The notes below the pieces were generated by a model. That model had not been told where the DNA came from. It saw nothing but the letters and a program-made list of their open reading frames with translations, and searched no databases. The position numbers were made by a program, and so were the translations under genes. From assembly GCA_009786775.1 (NCBI GenBank), contig WQRL01000116.1:1-6202 (forward strand): a stretch of DNA of 6,202 nt, given 5' to 3'. Positions 1-6,162 of the stretch are shown in pieces. This DNA comes from Oscillospiraceae bacterium (GTDB lineage Bacteria; Bacillota; Clostridia; Oscillospirales; Oscillospiraceae). Each line of letters opens with the position of its first letter. Positions within the stretch are counted from its first letter, which is position 1.

Positions 1-389
1 CCTTGCCTGCGGCCTCCGCCATACTTAGGCTAACCCGTGCCACGATGCTTGAAACCATCCGCCAGGATTATATCCGCACAGCCCGGGCAAAGGGAGCCCC
101 TGTTAGAAATACCATCTGGAACCACGCCCTGCGCAACGCCGTTATCCCTGTTGTAACGATGGTCGGTGCATTCTTCGGCGCACTGTTCGGCGGCACTATT
201 TTGACTGAAACGGTGTTCACGATGCCGGGCCTAGGGCTTTTGACACTAGATGCCATACGGATGAATGACACACCGCAGGTGATGGCATCTGTAATATTTC
301 TATCAATGATTTTCTGTGTGATGATGCTTATTGTTGACATTATCCTTGCCTTTATTGACCCGCGCGCCAAGGCAAGGCAACTACAGTGA
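1..389 (+). CDS. dppB: Peptide ABC transporter permease, DppB/OppB type (3' part only)
   Basis: This is the C-terminal part of the first inner-membrane permease of a peptide importer, which forms half of the translocation channel with the next gene product. About 129 codons are visible. The family is usually a little over 300 residues, so more than half lies upstream of the window, and the first two bases end a split codon. The fragment opens in the cytoplasmic coupling region with the 'EAA' loop (RQDYIRTARAKGA, then LRNAVIPV), where the ATPases dock. Two hydrophobic segments follow, around the VVTMVGAFFGALFGGTIL stretch and near the end (VIFLSMIFCVMMLIVDIILAFIDP). The closing IDPRAKA tail is typical of DppB. 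The gene ends with TGA, 11 bases before the dppC start, as in an operon. The class is secure; a Dpp, Opp or other peptide specificity cannot be read from this part. Confidence 0.93.
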   Translation, partial: LPAASAILRLTRATMLETIRQDYIRTARAKGAPVRNTIWNHALRNAVIPVVTMVGAFFGALFGGTILTETVFTMPGLGLLTLDAIRMNDTPQVMASVIFLSMIFCVMMLIVDIILAFIDPRAKARQLQ

Positions 390-391
390 GG
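388..391 (+). promoter_or_regulatory. Ribosome binding site that decides the dppC start
   Basis: GAGG lies 9 bases before the ATG at 401 and overlaps the dppB stop codon. It favours ATG 401 over the in-frame GTG at 386, which has only weak purine sequence before it and would add five residues (MRRCS) outside the normal family start. Confidence 0.6.
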
Positions 392-400
392 CGGTGCTCC

Positions 401-1282
401 ATGACGGATAAAGAACTTTATTATCAGTACAAAAAAAGTAGCCAGCTACTTGATGTATGGCGGCGGTTCCGCAGAAACAAAGCTGCCATGGCCGGGCTTA
501 TAGCTATTTTGATTCTGGCATTGCTGGCGGTTTTTGCCGATGTCATACGTGACTATCAGAGGGATGCCATTGCGATGAATGCCGCAATTAGGCTACAGCC
601 TCCAAGCGCGGAGCATATCTTTGGCACGGACGATTTTGGCAGGGATGTTTTTGCACGTATTATTTTTGGTGCGCGGGTGTCGCTGTCAATTGGTATTATC
701 TGCGTTAGCATTGCCTTGGTAACCGGAGGTTTAATCGGAGCGGTTTCGGGCTATCTCGGCGGACGCGGGGATATAATCGTTATGCGTGTCATAGAAGTTT
801 TTAGCTGTATTCCGGGAATACTTCTGGCGCTTGCCATAGTGGCGGCCTTGGGGCAGAACATGCAAAACCTTGTGATAGCCATGACCATATCCGCAGCTCC
901 GGGCTTTGCCCGGATAACAAGGGCACTGGTGCTGCCGCTTGCAGATCAGGAATTTGTGGAAGCGGCCAGAGCCTGTGGGACAAGACCATTTAGAATTATC
1001 TGGCGGCATATCGCCCCGAATGTAATGGGGCCGATGATTGTGCAGGCCACAATGGCCATCGCGAGCGTTATAATATCGGCTGCCGGCCTTAGCTTTATCG
1101 GCATGGGCATCCAGCCGCCTAACCCGGAGTGGGGTTCGATGCTCTCCCAAGGCAATACATTTATTAGAAACGCCCCGCACTTGGTCATATTTCCGGGCCT
1201 CGCCATCGTAATTTCGGCACTGTCCTTTAACTTGGTGGGGGACGGGCTGCGCGATGCCCTTGACCCTAGGCTCAAGGACTAA
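401..1282 (+). CDS. dppC: Peptide ABC transporter permease, DppC/OppC type
   Basis: This is the second membrane subunit of the importer (293 residues, normal for the family), pairing with the DppB-like protein to make the channel. The N-terminal cytoplasmic helix (residues 1-29, RRFRRNKAAM) leads into a first membrane segment at about 30-48. The OppC N-terminal hallmark HIFGTDDFGRDVFARIIFGARVSL follows at 72-95. More membrane helices lie at about 95-120, 135-163, 206-235 and 262-280. The EAA coupling loop is at 184-205 (EFVEAARACG, then IAPNV), with E187, A188, A189 and G193 visible. The GLSFIGMGIQPPNPEWG block at 229-245 and the DGLRDALDPRLKD end are typical. I chose ATG 401 because of the GAGG at 388-391; GTG 386 is the alternative. 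It follows dppB by 11 bases and precedes dppD by 37. Confidence 0.96.
   Translation: MTDKELYYQYKKSSQLLDVWRRFRRNKAAMAGLIAILILALLAVFADVIRDYQRDAIAMNAAIRLQPPSAEHIFGTDDFGRDVFARIIFGARVSLSIGIICVSIALVTGGLIGAVSGYLGGRGDIIVMRVIEVFSCIPGILLALAIVAALGQNMQNLVIAMTISAAPGFARITRALVLPLADQEFVEAARACGTRPFRIIWRHIAPNVMGPMIVQATMAIASVIISAAGLSFIGMGIQPPNPEWGSMLSQGNTFIRNAPHLVIFPGLAIVISALSFNLVGDGLRDALDPRLKD
1274..1278 (+). promoter_or_regulatory. AAGGA ribosome-binding-like site inside the end of dppC
   Basis: AAGGA lies within the last codons of dppC, 7 bases before the ATG of the 13-codon frame at 1286. It is well placed for that frame but too far from the dppD ATG (41 bases) to serve it directly. It could be chance, because it encodes the conserved Leu-Lys-Asp end of DppC. 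Confidence 0.3.
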
Positions 1283-1285
1283 TAC

Positions 1286-1327
1286 ATGTACCAATACATT
1301 AGAAATATGGTTGTAAGCTATGAGTGA
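1286..1327 (+). CDS. Possible 13-codon coupling ORF between dppC and dppD
   Basis: A short frame ([13 protein letters not shown]) starts 3 bases after the dppC stop, behind a properly spaced AAGGA. It ends with a TGA at 1325-1327 that overlaps the first codons of dppD in another frame. The dppD ATG at 1320 has no recognisable ribosome binding site (ATGGTTGTAAGCT precedes it). Ribosomes finishing this short frame could therefore restart on dppD. The peptide itself has no recognisable function. This is an inference from layout only; chance is a real alternative for so short a frame. Confidence 0.25.
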   Translation: MYQYIRNMVVSYE

Positions 1328-2300
1328 ACTGTTAAAAGTAGATGATTTAAGGGTTGAATATAGCTCCGGAACTGCCATAAACAAGGCGGTTAACGGCGTG
1401 TCGTTTAGCCTGATGGCCGGCGAGAACATAGGCTTTGTCGGCGAAACAGGGGCAGGGAAAACCACCACTGCCTTGAGCATAATGGGGCTATTGCCCAATG
1501 AAACGGGCAAGGTGAGAAGCGGGACAATAATATTTCAAGGGCGGGATTTGCTCACATTGCGTGAGCAAGAGATGCGGAAAGTGCGGGGAAGCCAAATTGG
1601 AATGATTTTCCAAGACCCCATGACGAGCCTTAACCCTGTTATCCCTGTTGGAAATCAAGTGGCGGAAGTGCTCAAATACCACGCCGAGGATAACAGTAAG
1701 GAAGCCATAAACAAGCGTGTTGACGAACTGCTGAACATGGTCGGGATACCCCCAAAACGTAAAAATGAATTTTCTCACCAGTTTAGCGGCGGGATGAGGC
1801 AGAGAATAGTAATTGCAATCGCCATAGCATGTAACCCTCTATTGCTTATTGCAGATGAGCCTACCACTGCGCTGGATGTAACCATACAGGCTCAAGTGCT
1901 TGAAATGATGGAGGAACTAAGGAAGAAAATAAACACCTCCATGATTATGATAACCCATGACCTGGGGATAGTGGCTCAAGTTTGCGACAAGGTAGCCATA
2001 ATGTACTCGGGGGAAATTGTGGAATTTGGCTCTGTGGAGGATATTTTTGAAGGGGAGCAGCACCATCCGTACACCGTGGGGCTGTTTGGCTCAATACCTG
2101 ACCTTACAAGTTCCGCCAAGCGCCTTACCCCGATACCCGGACAGATGACAGACCCCTCGAATTTGCCGGAGGGATGTAAGTTCCACCTGCGCTGCAAGCA
2201 CAGTGGTGAGGAATGCGAAAAGCTCTCACCTGCATCATACGAAATAGGTGAAGGGCACACAGTCAAATGCCACAAGTTTAAGCAAGGGGGTGCCTTGTGA
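1320..2300 (+). CDS. dppD: Peptide ABC transporter ATPase, DppD/OppD type
   Basis: This is one of two cytoplasmic ATPases that drive the importer (326 residues, normal length). In order: Walker [10 protein letters not shown] at 41-49, Q-loop Q98 in IFQDP, signature FSGGMRQR at 155-162, Walker B LLLIADE at 174-180 with catalytic E180, the D-loop ALD at 184-186, and the switch His at H213. The C-terminal oligopeptide-ABC extension carries HPYTVGL at 249-255 and four cysteines (C286, C292, C299, C317) in the spacing that binds a [4Fe-4S] cluster in a structurally studied Thermoanaerobacter DppD. Cluster binding here is inferred. ATG 1320 is the only reasonable start, since an in-frame TAA lies two codons upstream, but it lacks a good ribosome binding site. 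The gene ends inside the dppF start (GTGA overlap), which implies coupled translation and matched amounts of the two ATPases. Confidence 0.96.
   Translation: MSELLKVDDLRVEYSSGTAINKAVNGVSFSLMAGENIGFVGETGAGKTTTALSIMGLLPNETGKVRSGTIIFQGRDLLTLREQEMRKVRGSQIGMIFQDPMTSLNPVIPVGNQVAEVLKYHAEDNSKEAINKRVDELLNMVGIPPKRKNEFSHQFSGGMRQRIVIAIAIACNPLLLIADEPTTALDVTIQAQVLEMMEELRKKINTSMIMITHDLGIVAQVCDKVAIMYSGEIVEFGSVEDIFEGEQHHPYTVGLFGSIPDLTSSAKRLTPIPGQMTDPSNLPEGCKFHLRCKHSGEECEKLSPASYEIGEGHTVKCHKFKQGGAL
2284..2290 (+). promoter_or_regulatory. Ribosome binding site for dppF
   Basis: A purine run, AAGGGGG, sits 6 bases before the GTG at 2297, inside the last codons of dppD. It supports the GTG start and the 4-base overlap of the two ATPase genes. 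Confidence 0.65.
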
Positions 2301-3247
2301 AAGAGCCTTTAGTAAGGGTTTCAAACCTTAAAAAATATTTCAAAACGCCGATGGGCAGCCTGCATGCAGTGGATGATGTCAGCGTTGATATTCAGCGCAG
2401 CTCCACCTTGGGCGTGGTGGGTGAGTCAGGTTGCGGCAAGTCCACTTTGGGGCGCACTGTACTGCGCTTGGTTGAACCTACAGGTGGAGAAGTGCTGTTT
2501 GAAGGAGAAAACATATTTAAGCTCAAGGGAGCTAAGCTGCGCGAAGTGCGTAAGGAAATGCAGATAATATTTCAAGATCCCTACGCATCGCTAAACCCGC
2601 GCCTCACAGTGAGCGAACAGATAGCAGAGCCTTTAATTGTAAACAATGTTTTCAGCGATAGGCAGTCCATGCGCAGTAAGGTAATGCAGCTTATGGAAGT
2701 AGTCGAGCTATCTCCGCGCTTCACGCATGTGTATCCACATGAACTGGACGGCGGGCGGCGGCAGCGCATAGGGATTGCCAGGGCACTGGCACTGGATCCA
2801 AAGTTTATAGTGTGCGATGAGCCTGTTTCAGCACTTGACGTTTCTGTTCAAGCCCAGATACTAAACCTGATGATGGACTTGCAGGATGAAATGGGGCTTG
2901 CATATATGTTTGTATCCCACGACCTCTCGGTGGTGCGCCATATTTCTCATGAAGTTGCGGTTATGTACCTTGGGCAATGCGTGGAACGCGCCTCAGCCGA
3001 AGAGCTTTTCAGCAATCCCAGACACCCTTATACCAGGGCTTTGCTTGATGCCATACCGGTGCCCAACTTGAGCGGCAGGGGAAAGACGCGCATGATTTTG
3101 GAGGGAGAAGTGGGGGTGCCCATCGCACCTCCGCCCGGCTGTAGATTTGCGCCTAGATGCCCCAATGCAAAAGCGGATTGCACAGCTTCAGATATAGCGG
3201 CTCAGGAATGCTCACCGGGACATTTTGTAAAGTGCATCAACATCTAA
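2297..3247 (+). CDS. dppF: Peptide ABC transporter ATPase, DppF/OppF type
   Basis: This is the second ATPase of the importer (316 residues), expected to form a heterodimer with the DppD-like protein. Walker A GESGCGKST is at 42-50, Q-loop Q93 in IFQDP, Walker B FIVCDE at 170-175 with E175, D-loop ALD at 179-181, and switch H208. The signature motif reads LDGGRRQR at 150-157, with Asp151 where most ABC ATPases have Ser. I believe this variant occurs in a group of clostridial-type OppF proteins, so it need not mean loss of function. The C-terminal oligopeptide-ABC domain holds HPYTRALL at 243-250 and cysteines C282, C288, C295, C305 and C313, again Fe-S-like in spacing. Translation starts at GTG 2297, overlapping the dppD stop, behind AAGGGGG. 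The 52-base gap to the next gene is the first real break in the ATPase-permease block. Confidence 0.96.
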   Translation: MKEPLVRVSNLKKYFKTPMGSLHAVDDVSVDIQRSSTLGVVGESGCGKSTLGRTVLRLVEPTGGEVLFEGENIFKLKGAKLREVRKEMQIIFQDPYASLNPRLTVSEQIAEPLIVNNVFSDRQSMRSKVMQLMEVVELSPRFTHVYPHELDGGRRQRIGIARALALDPKFIVCDEPVSALDVSVQAQILNLMMDLQDEMGLAYMFVSHDLSVVRHISHEVAVMYLGQCVERASAEELFSNPRHPYTRALLDAIPVPNLSGRGKTRMILEGEVGVPIAPPPGCRFAPRCPNAKADCTASDIAAQECSPGHFVKCINI

Positions 3248-3284
3248 CATTGTGGTAAGAGTGTAAAAACTAAATAAGATATAT

Positions 3285-3293
3285 GAGGAGGAG
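3285..3293 (+). promoter_or_regulatory. Very strong ribosome binding site of the binding-protein gene
   Basis: GAGGAGGAG contains a full AGGAGG at 3286-3291, 8 bases before the ATG at 3300, and an A-rich spacer follows it. It is much the strongest such site in the window. That fits the need for many more binding-protein molecules than channel subunits from the same transcript. Confidence 0.85.
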
Positions 3294-3299
3294 AAAAAA

Positions 3300-4862
3300 A
3301 TGCGGAAGAAATTCAAAACTTTATCGGGTATCGTAGCGCTTCTATTAGTGCTGACCATGGTTGCGGCTTGCGCCCAGGATGCCGTACAGCCGCCTGCCGA
3401 AACTGGTGCCACCGCACAAAATCAAGCAGGTGACGCGCAAGAAGGCCCCGCCAGGGACTCAATAACAATCGGAATGCCTTCGGATATAAGCAACCTAGAC
3501 CCCGTGATGACTGCGAGCGCAGCAGACATACGTTTGTTCTACTTGATTTTCAGCAGGCTTATGTCAGAGAGCACAGAGGGCTTTGTTCCTAGCGTGGCAA
3601 TGCGCTATGAAGTTTCGGACGATGCGATGACATATACATTTTTCTTGCGCGACGATGTGAGATTTCACAACGGCGACCTTCTCACCGCTCACGATGTAGT
3701 GTTTACGTTCGAGCGGGCGATGGAGTCACCTTTTGTCGGGGCGTCTATTCACGCCATTGAAAGCATCACCGCTGTGGACGACCATCAAGTTAGATTCGAC
3801 CTAGAGTTCCCCTTCGCCCCGTTTCTTGGCTCCATTATGAACATTTGGCTTGTGAGCGAGAGCATAATAAATGAAATGGGCGACGATTTCAGCAGAGCTC
3901 CCATAGGCTCAGGCCCTTACAGGTTTGTGGAGCATCAGCCCGGACGCTCTGTATCGTTTACCAGGTTTGATGATTACTTCGGCGGCCCTGCTCCAATTAG
4001 GGATGTAACATACATGGTTATACTCAGCCCGGCCACTGCCAGCATTGCTGTCGAAGCGGGAGATATTGACTTCACAATAACCGTGCCGCCCGGGGATATT
4101 GAAAGGCTGGCAGCTCAGCCAAATCTTGGCGTCACCAGGTTTGACACCAACAATGTAAACTTTCTAACGCTCAACACCCACATGGAACCATTTAATAACC
4201 CTCTAGTTAGAGAAGCTATTGCCCGCTCAATCGACAGGCCGGGGGTTATCGCAATGGTAGCAGAGGGGATGGGCTCAGTGGCCAACAGTTTCCTCAATGA
4301 TATGAGTTTTGGATATGCACCCGATGTAATGCCCTTTGAGAGGGATTTGGACTTAGCTAGGGAACTTCTCGCGCAGGCGGGATACCCAGACGGCTTTAAC
4401 ACTACAATACAGACGATAGGCGGAGCTTTTGAAAACTTGGCTCAGGTAATACAGTCTAACTTAGGCGACATTGGCATAACTGCAACAATTGAGCTAGTGG
4501 ATCAAGCTGTCCTGCTGGGCAACCTGTTCTCTGCAAATTATGAGATAGCTGCACTTGCAGTCGGTCTGCCCGGTGCAGATGCCAGCGCATGGAGCGAGAT
4601 GTTTGCTACCGATGGCGGGCTCAACATGACTGGCTACAGCGACCCTGAAATAGACGCATGGTTTGAACTCGGGCGGATGACCGTAGATCCTGCACAGAGG
4701 CTGGCAATATACAGAGATGTCGCGCAAAGAGTCAACGACACGGCGGCATTTATACCGATATACTTTACAAGTATGGCATATGTGCACCACCGTGATATAG
4801 AGATGGGCTTTATAGGGCCGACAGCGGCCTTTCGGGTTGATGAACTACGCTGGGTGCGGTAA
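3300..4862 (+). CDS. dppA: Peptide-binding lipoprotein of the ABC importer (solute-binding family 5)
   Basis: This is the extracellular substrate-binding subunit that hands peptides to the DppB/DppC channel (520 residues). Residues 1-23 are a lipoprotein signal: basic MRKKFK, a hydrophobic core, then the lipobox VAAC with lipidated C24. A flexible low-complexity linker rich in Ala, Gln, Glu and Gly spans about 25-52. The mature fold then shows family 5 landmarks: ITIGMPSDISNLDPV at 55-69, the RDDVRFHNGDLLTAHDVVFTFERA block at 117-140, PIGSGPYRF at 201-209 leading to the DDYFGG at 224-229, and the LNTHMEPFNNPLVREAIARSIDR stretch at 291-313. In the C-terminal lobe, where dipeptide-binding relatives have a Trp and GDxxDP, this protein has VGLPGADAS (421-429), so its ligand may differ. 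The dppA name rests on gene context; oligopeptide or murein-peptide binding is also possible. The downstream epimerase gene favours dipeptides. Confidence 0.93.
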   Translation: MRKKFKTLSGIVALLLVLTMVAACAQDAVQPPAETGATAQNQAGDAQEGPARDSITIGMPSDISNLDPVMTASAADIRLFYLIFSRLMSESTEGFVPSVAMRYEVSDDAMTYTFFLRDDVRFHNGDLLTAHDVVFTFERAMESPFVGASIHAIESITAVDDHQVRFDLEFPFAPFLGSIMNIWLVSESIINEMGDDFSRAPIGSGPYRFVEHQPGRSVSFTRFDDYFGGPAPIRDVTYMVILSPATASIAVEAGDIDFTITVPPGDIERLAAQPNLGVTRFDTNNVNFLTLNTHMEPFNNPLVREAIARSIDRPGVIAMVAEGMGSVANSFLNDMSFGYAPDVMPFERDLDLARELLAQAGYPDGFNTTIQTIGGAFENLAQVIQSNLGDIGITATIELVDQAVLLGNLFSANYEIAALAVGLPGADASAWSEMFATDGGLNMTGYSDPEIDAWFELGRMTVDPAQRLAIYRDVAQRVNDTAAFIPIYFTSMAYVHHRDIEMGFIGPTAAFRVDELRWVR

Positions 4863-4883
4863 GTAGCTAGATAAGCATAGCAG

Positions 4884-4916
4884 GCTAACCGCCGGCCGCA
4901 GACAGCGCCGTTACGC
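4884..4916 (+). other. Stem-loop in the spacer between the binding protein and epimerase genes
   Basis: The arms pair as TAAC 4886-4889 with GTTA 4910-4913, GG 4894-4895 with CC 4908-4909, and CGC 4897-4899 with GCG 4905-4907, closing an AGACA loop. There is a 4-base bulge (4890-4893) and a 1-base bulge (4896). GC 4884-4885 can pair with GC 4915-4916 around a bulged C4914. No T-run follows, so it is not a classic intrinsic terminator. It could protect the 3' end of upstream mRNA or reduce read-through into the epimerase gene. Pairing is read by eye, without an energy calculation. Confidence 0.4.
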
Positions 4917-4926
4917 TCAGTTGAGC
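4915..4926. repeat. Small inverted repeat GCTCA-GT-TGAGC
   Basis: Five-base arms are separated by two bases, 24 bases before the epimerase start. The loop is too tight for a good RNA hairpin, so if it matters it would be as a DNA site for a dimeric regulator. A match this short may be chance, and it overlaps the end of the stem-loop at 4884-4916. Confidence 0.2.
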
Positions 4927-4932
4927 TGGATG

Positions 4933-4938
4933 AAAGGA
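4933..4938 (+). promoter_or_regulatory. Ribosome binding site that decides the epimerase start
   Basis: AAAGGA lies 12 bases before ATG 4951, a slightly long but workable distance. It supports ATG 4951 over the in-frame TTG 4921 and ATG 4930, which have no such site in front and would add a 10- or 7-residue tail not seen at the N-terminus of the family. Confidence 0.55.
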
Positions 4939-4950
4939 CGAGATACAGGT

Positions 4951-6015
4951 ATGAAGATTACAGACATTAAATTTGAGAGGCTAAAAGTAAAGCTGGAAAA
5001 GCCCTTTGTGGTGGCAATTGGCGTTATGGAATATGCCGAAACAATAATTGTCGAAATAACCACAGATGAAGGCATCACAGGCTATGGAGAGGCCTCGCCG
5101 TTTTCACCTGTAACAGGGGAAACTCTGGACAGTGTGCCGGTTTTTCTGGAACTGTTCAAAAAAGCGCTTATTGGTCTAAGTCCCTTTGAGATTGAGAAAA
5201 TTCACAAAATAATGGGAGCCATGACGGTGGGGAACACCTCCGCCAAGGCGGGGATAGACATAGCTCTGTACGATATTATGGCCAAAAAACTGGAGATGCC
5301 TCTGTACAAGTTCCTTGGGGGATATAGAAGCGAGTTTAGCATAGATATGACTGTTGGAATCGGAAAGCCTGAAGTTATGGCTGAAGATGCAATGGCATAT
5401 GTCAGGGAAGGCTTTCACATCCTTAAAGTCAAGGCAGGCATTGACCCCAAAGCCGACATAGAGGCCATGAGGCTAATAAGGCAGAAAGTAGGGCCTAAGA
5501 TCAGGATTCGGGTGGACGCAAATCAGGGCTGGTCCGTAAATGATGCCATACGGGTTATAGAGGCCTACGAAGAATACGATGTTGAGGCGGTGGAACAGCC
5601 CGTGCGGTGCTGGGATATAGACGGGCTGGCATATATCCGCAGCCACATTGCAATAAGCCTAATGGCCGACGAGAGCCTCCACTCACCTGAGGATGCGTTT
5701 AAGCTGGCGAAAAGACAGGCTGTGGACGAATTTAACATAAAGCTCATGAAGGCGGGCGGAATCTACCCTTCCCTTAGGATAAATGCCATCGGCGAAGCCG
5801 CAGGCATCCCCTGTATGCTGGGTTGTATGCTGGAAACCCGTATCGGCAATGCGGCTTCGGCAGCTTTCGTGGCATCTCAGAAGAATGTCACCGAAGCAGA
5901 CCTTGACAGTTTCCGGCATTTCGAGGACAAGAGCATAAGCGGCGGTTTCGATGTAGAAAACGGAGTCATGAAGCTGCTGGAAAAACCGGGCCTGGGAATA
6001 ACCGTGGTGGTGTAA
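4951..6015 (+). CDS. Dipeptide epimerase, enolase superfamily (YkfB/L-Ala-D/L-Glu epimerase-like)
   Basis: This is a cytoplasmic Mg-dependent enzyme (354 residues) that removes and replaces the alpha proton of the second residue of a dipeptide. The best known reaction interconverts L-Ala-D-Glu and L-Ala-L-Glu in murein peptide recycling. The N-terminal capping domain (about 1-125) starts MKITDIKFERLKVKLEKPF, and the barrel follows. Catalytic lysines are K161 (in KVK, 159-161) and K264 (in NIKLMK). Metal ligands are D189 (VDAN), E215 (VEQP) and D240 (MADES). D317 and D319 (DLD) match the pair that holds the substrate amino group in the B. subtilis enzyme. All of these align with a constant shift to my memory of that enzyme's K162, D191, E219, D244, K268 and D321/D323. 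Its Arg24, which binds the Glu side chain, is Gly24 here, so L-Ala-Glu specificity is doubtful. The gene follows the importer by 88 bases and probably acts on the imported peptides. Confidence 0.92.
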   Translation: MKITDIKFERLKVKLEKPFVVAIGVMEYAETIIVEITTDEGITGYGEASPFSPVTGETLDSVPVFLELFKKALIGLSPFEIEKIHKIMGAMTVGNTSAKAGIDIALYDIMAKKLEMPLYKFLGGYRSEFSIDMTVGIGKPEVMAEDAMAYVREGFHILKVKAGIDPKADIEAMRLIRQKVGPKIRIRVDANQGWSVNDAIRVIEAYEEYDVEAVEQPVRCWDIDGLAYIRSHIAISLMADESLHSPEDAFKLAKRQAVDEFNIKLMKAGGIYPSLRINAIGEAAGIPCMLGCMLETRIGNAASAAFVASQKNVTEADLDSFRHFEDKSISGGFDVENGVMKLLEKPGLGITVVV

Positions 6016-6035
6016 GGCAGGCCGGACGGGCTTAA

Positions 6036-6135
6036 CAAAATTATACGGACGCGCTATGTGTGTACCTACAGATGGATTACGGTTAGCTCCGTTTTAATCC
6101 GCAGGGATACGCATTGCGCGTCCGAAATCGTTTTG
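6036..6135. repeat. Long imperfect inverted repeat in the non-coding tail (core hairpin 6046-6124)
   Basis: The core has a perfect 9-base outer arm pair (CGGACGCGC 6046-6054 with GCGCGTCCG 6116-6124). After one T-T mismatch come eight pairs, 6056-6063 with 6107-6114, two of them G-U. CCT 6065-6067 then pairs with AGG 6103-6105. The tip is GGATT 6074-6078 with AATCC 6096-6100 and ACGG 6079-6082 with CCGT 6089-6092, around a TTAGCT loop. Bulges are 4 bases on the left (6070-6073) and TTT on the right (6093-6095). CAAAA 6036-6040 and TTTTG 6131-6135 add a further outer pair across an internal loop. The function is unknown: a structured RNA, an mRNA 3'-end structure, or a small repeat element are all possible. 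No good T-run follows directly on the + strand. Confidence 0.6.
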
Positions 6136-6156
6136 AAAAAGTCCTTCTGCTGGACT
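6136..6156 (-). terminator. Weak intrinsic terminator for a leftward gene
   Basis: Read on the - strand, AGTCC, a 7-base loop and GGACT are followed directly by a T-run (A6136-A6140 on the + strand, the first T being shared with the stem). The stem is only 5 pairs, so this is a modest terminator. It sits 7 bases after the stop codon of the short open frame described at 6163-6201, which supports a convergent gene there. It gives no T-run in the + direction. Confidence 0.45.
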
Positions 6157-6162
6157 AATGTG

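Noticed and set aside
386..400. GTG 386 as the dppC start.
   Set aside because: It lacks a ribosome binding site, while ATG 401 has GAGG 9 bases ahead and gives the usual family N-terminus.
1281..1299. Direct repeat AATACAT (1281-1287 and 1293-1299) between dppC and dppD.
   Set aside because: Seven AT-rich bases repeated once, partly inside the dppC stop codon, is easily chance; no further copies nearby.
731..1510. Long open frame of 259 codons on the - strand.
   Set aside because: It lies antisense across dppC and the start of dppD, which have clear family motifs; its translation has no recognisable domain. It is a shadow frame.
3250..3280. Possible internal promoter before the binding-protein gene (TTGTGG, 19 bases, TAAGAT).
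   Set aside because: Both boxes match poorly and the spacing is long; the strong ribosome binding site alone can explain high expression.
4921..4950. TTG 4921 or ATG 4930 as the epimerase start.
   Set aside because: The family normally begins at the MKITDIK stretch, and AAAGGA precedes ATG 4951.
6040..6068. Perfect TATAAT on the - strand (ATTATA at 6040-6045), a possible leftward promoter.
   Set aside because: The -35 position 17 bases away reads TAGGTA, only 3 of 6 matches, and it would drive antisense RNA into the epimerase gene inside a hairpin arm. Chance in an AT-rich patch is likelier.
6030..6136. Integron attC-like site: GCTTAAC at 6030-6036 followed by an imperfect palindrome with one-sided bulges.
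   Set aside because: The opposite core site needed at the right side (GTTRRRY) is missing: the nearest candidate at 6130 reads GTTTTGA and pairs poorly with GCTTAAC. The upstream operon is also nothing like a gene cassette.
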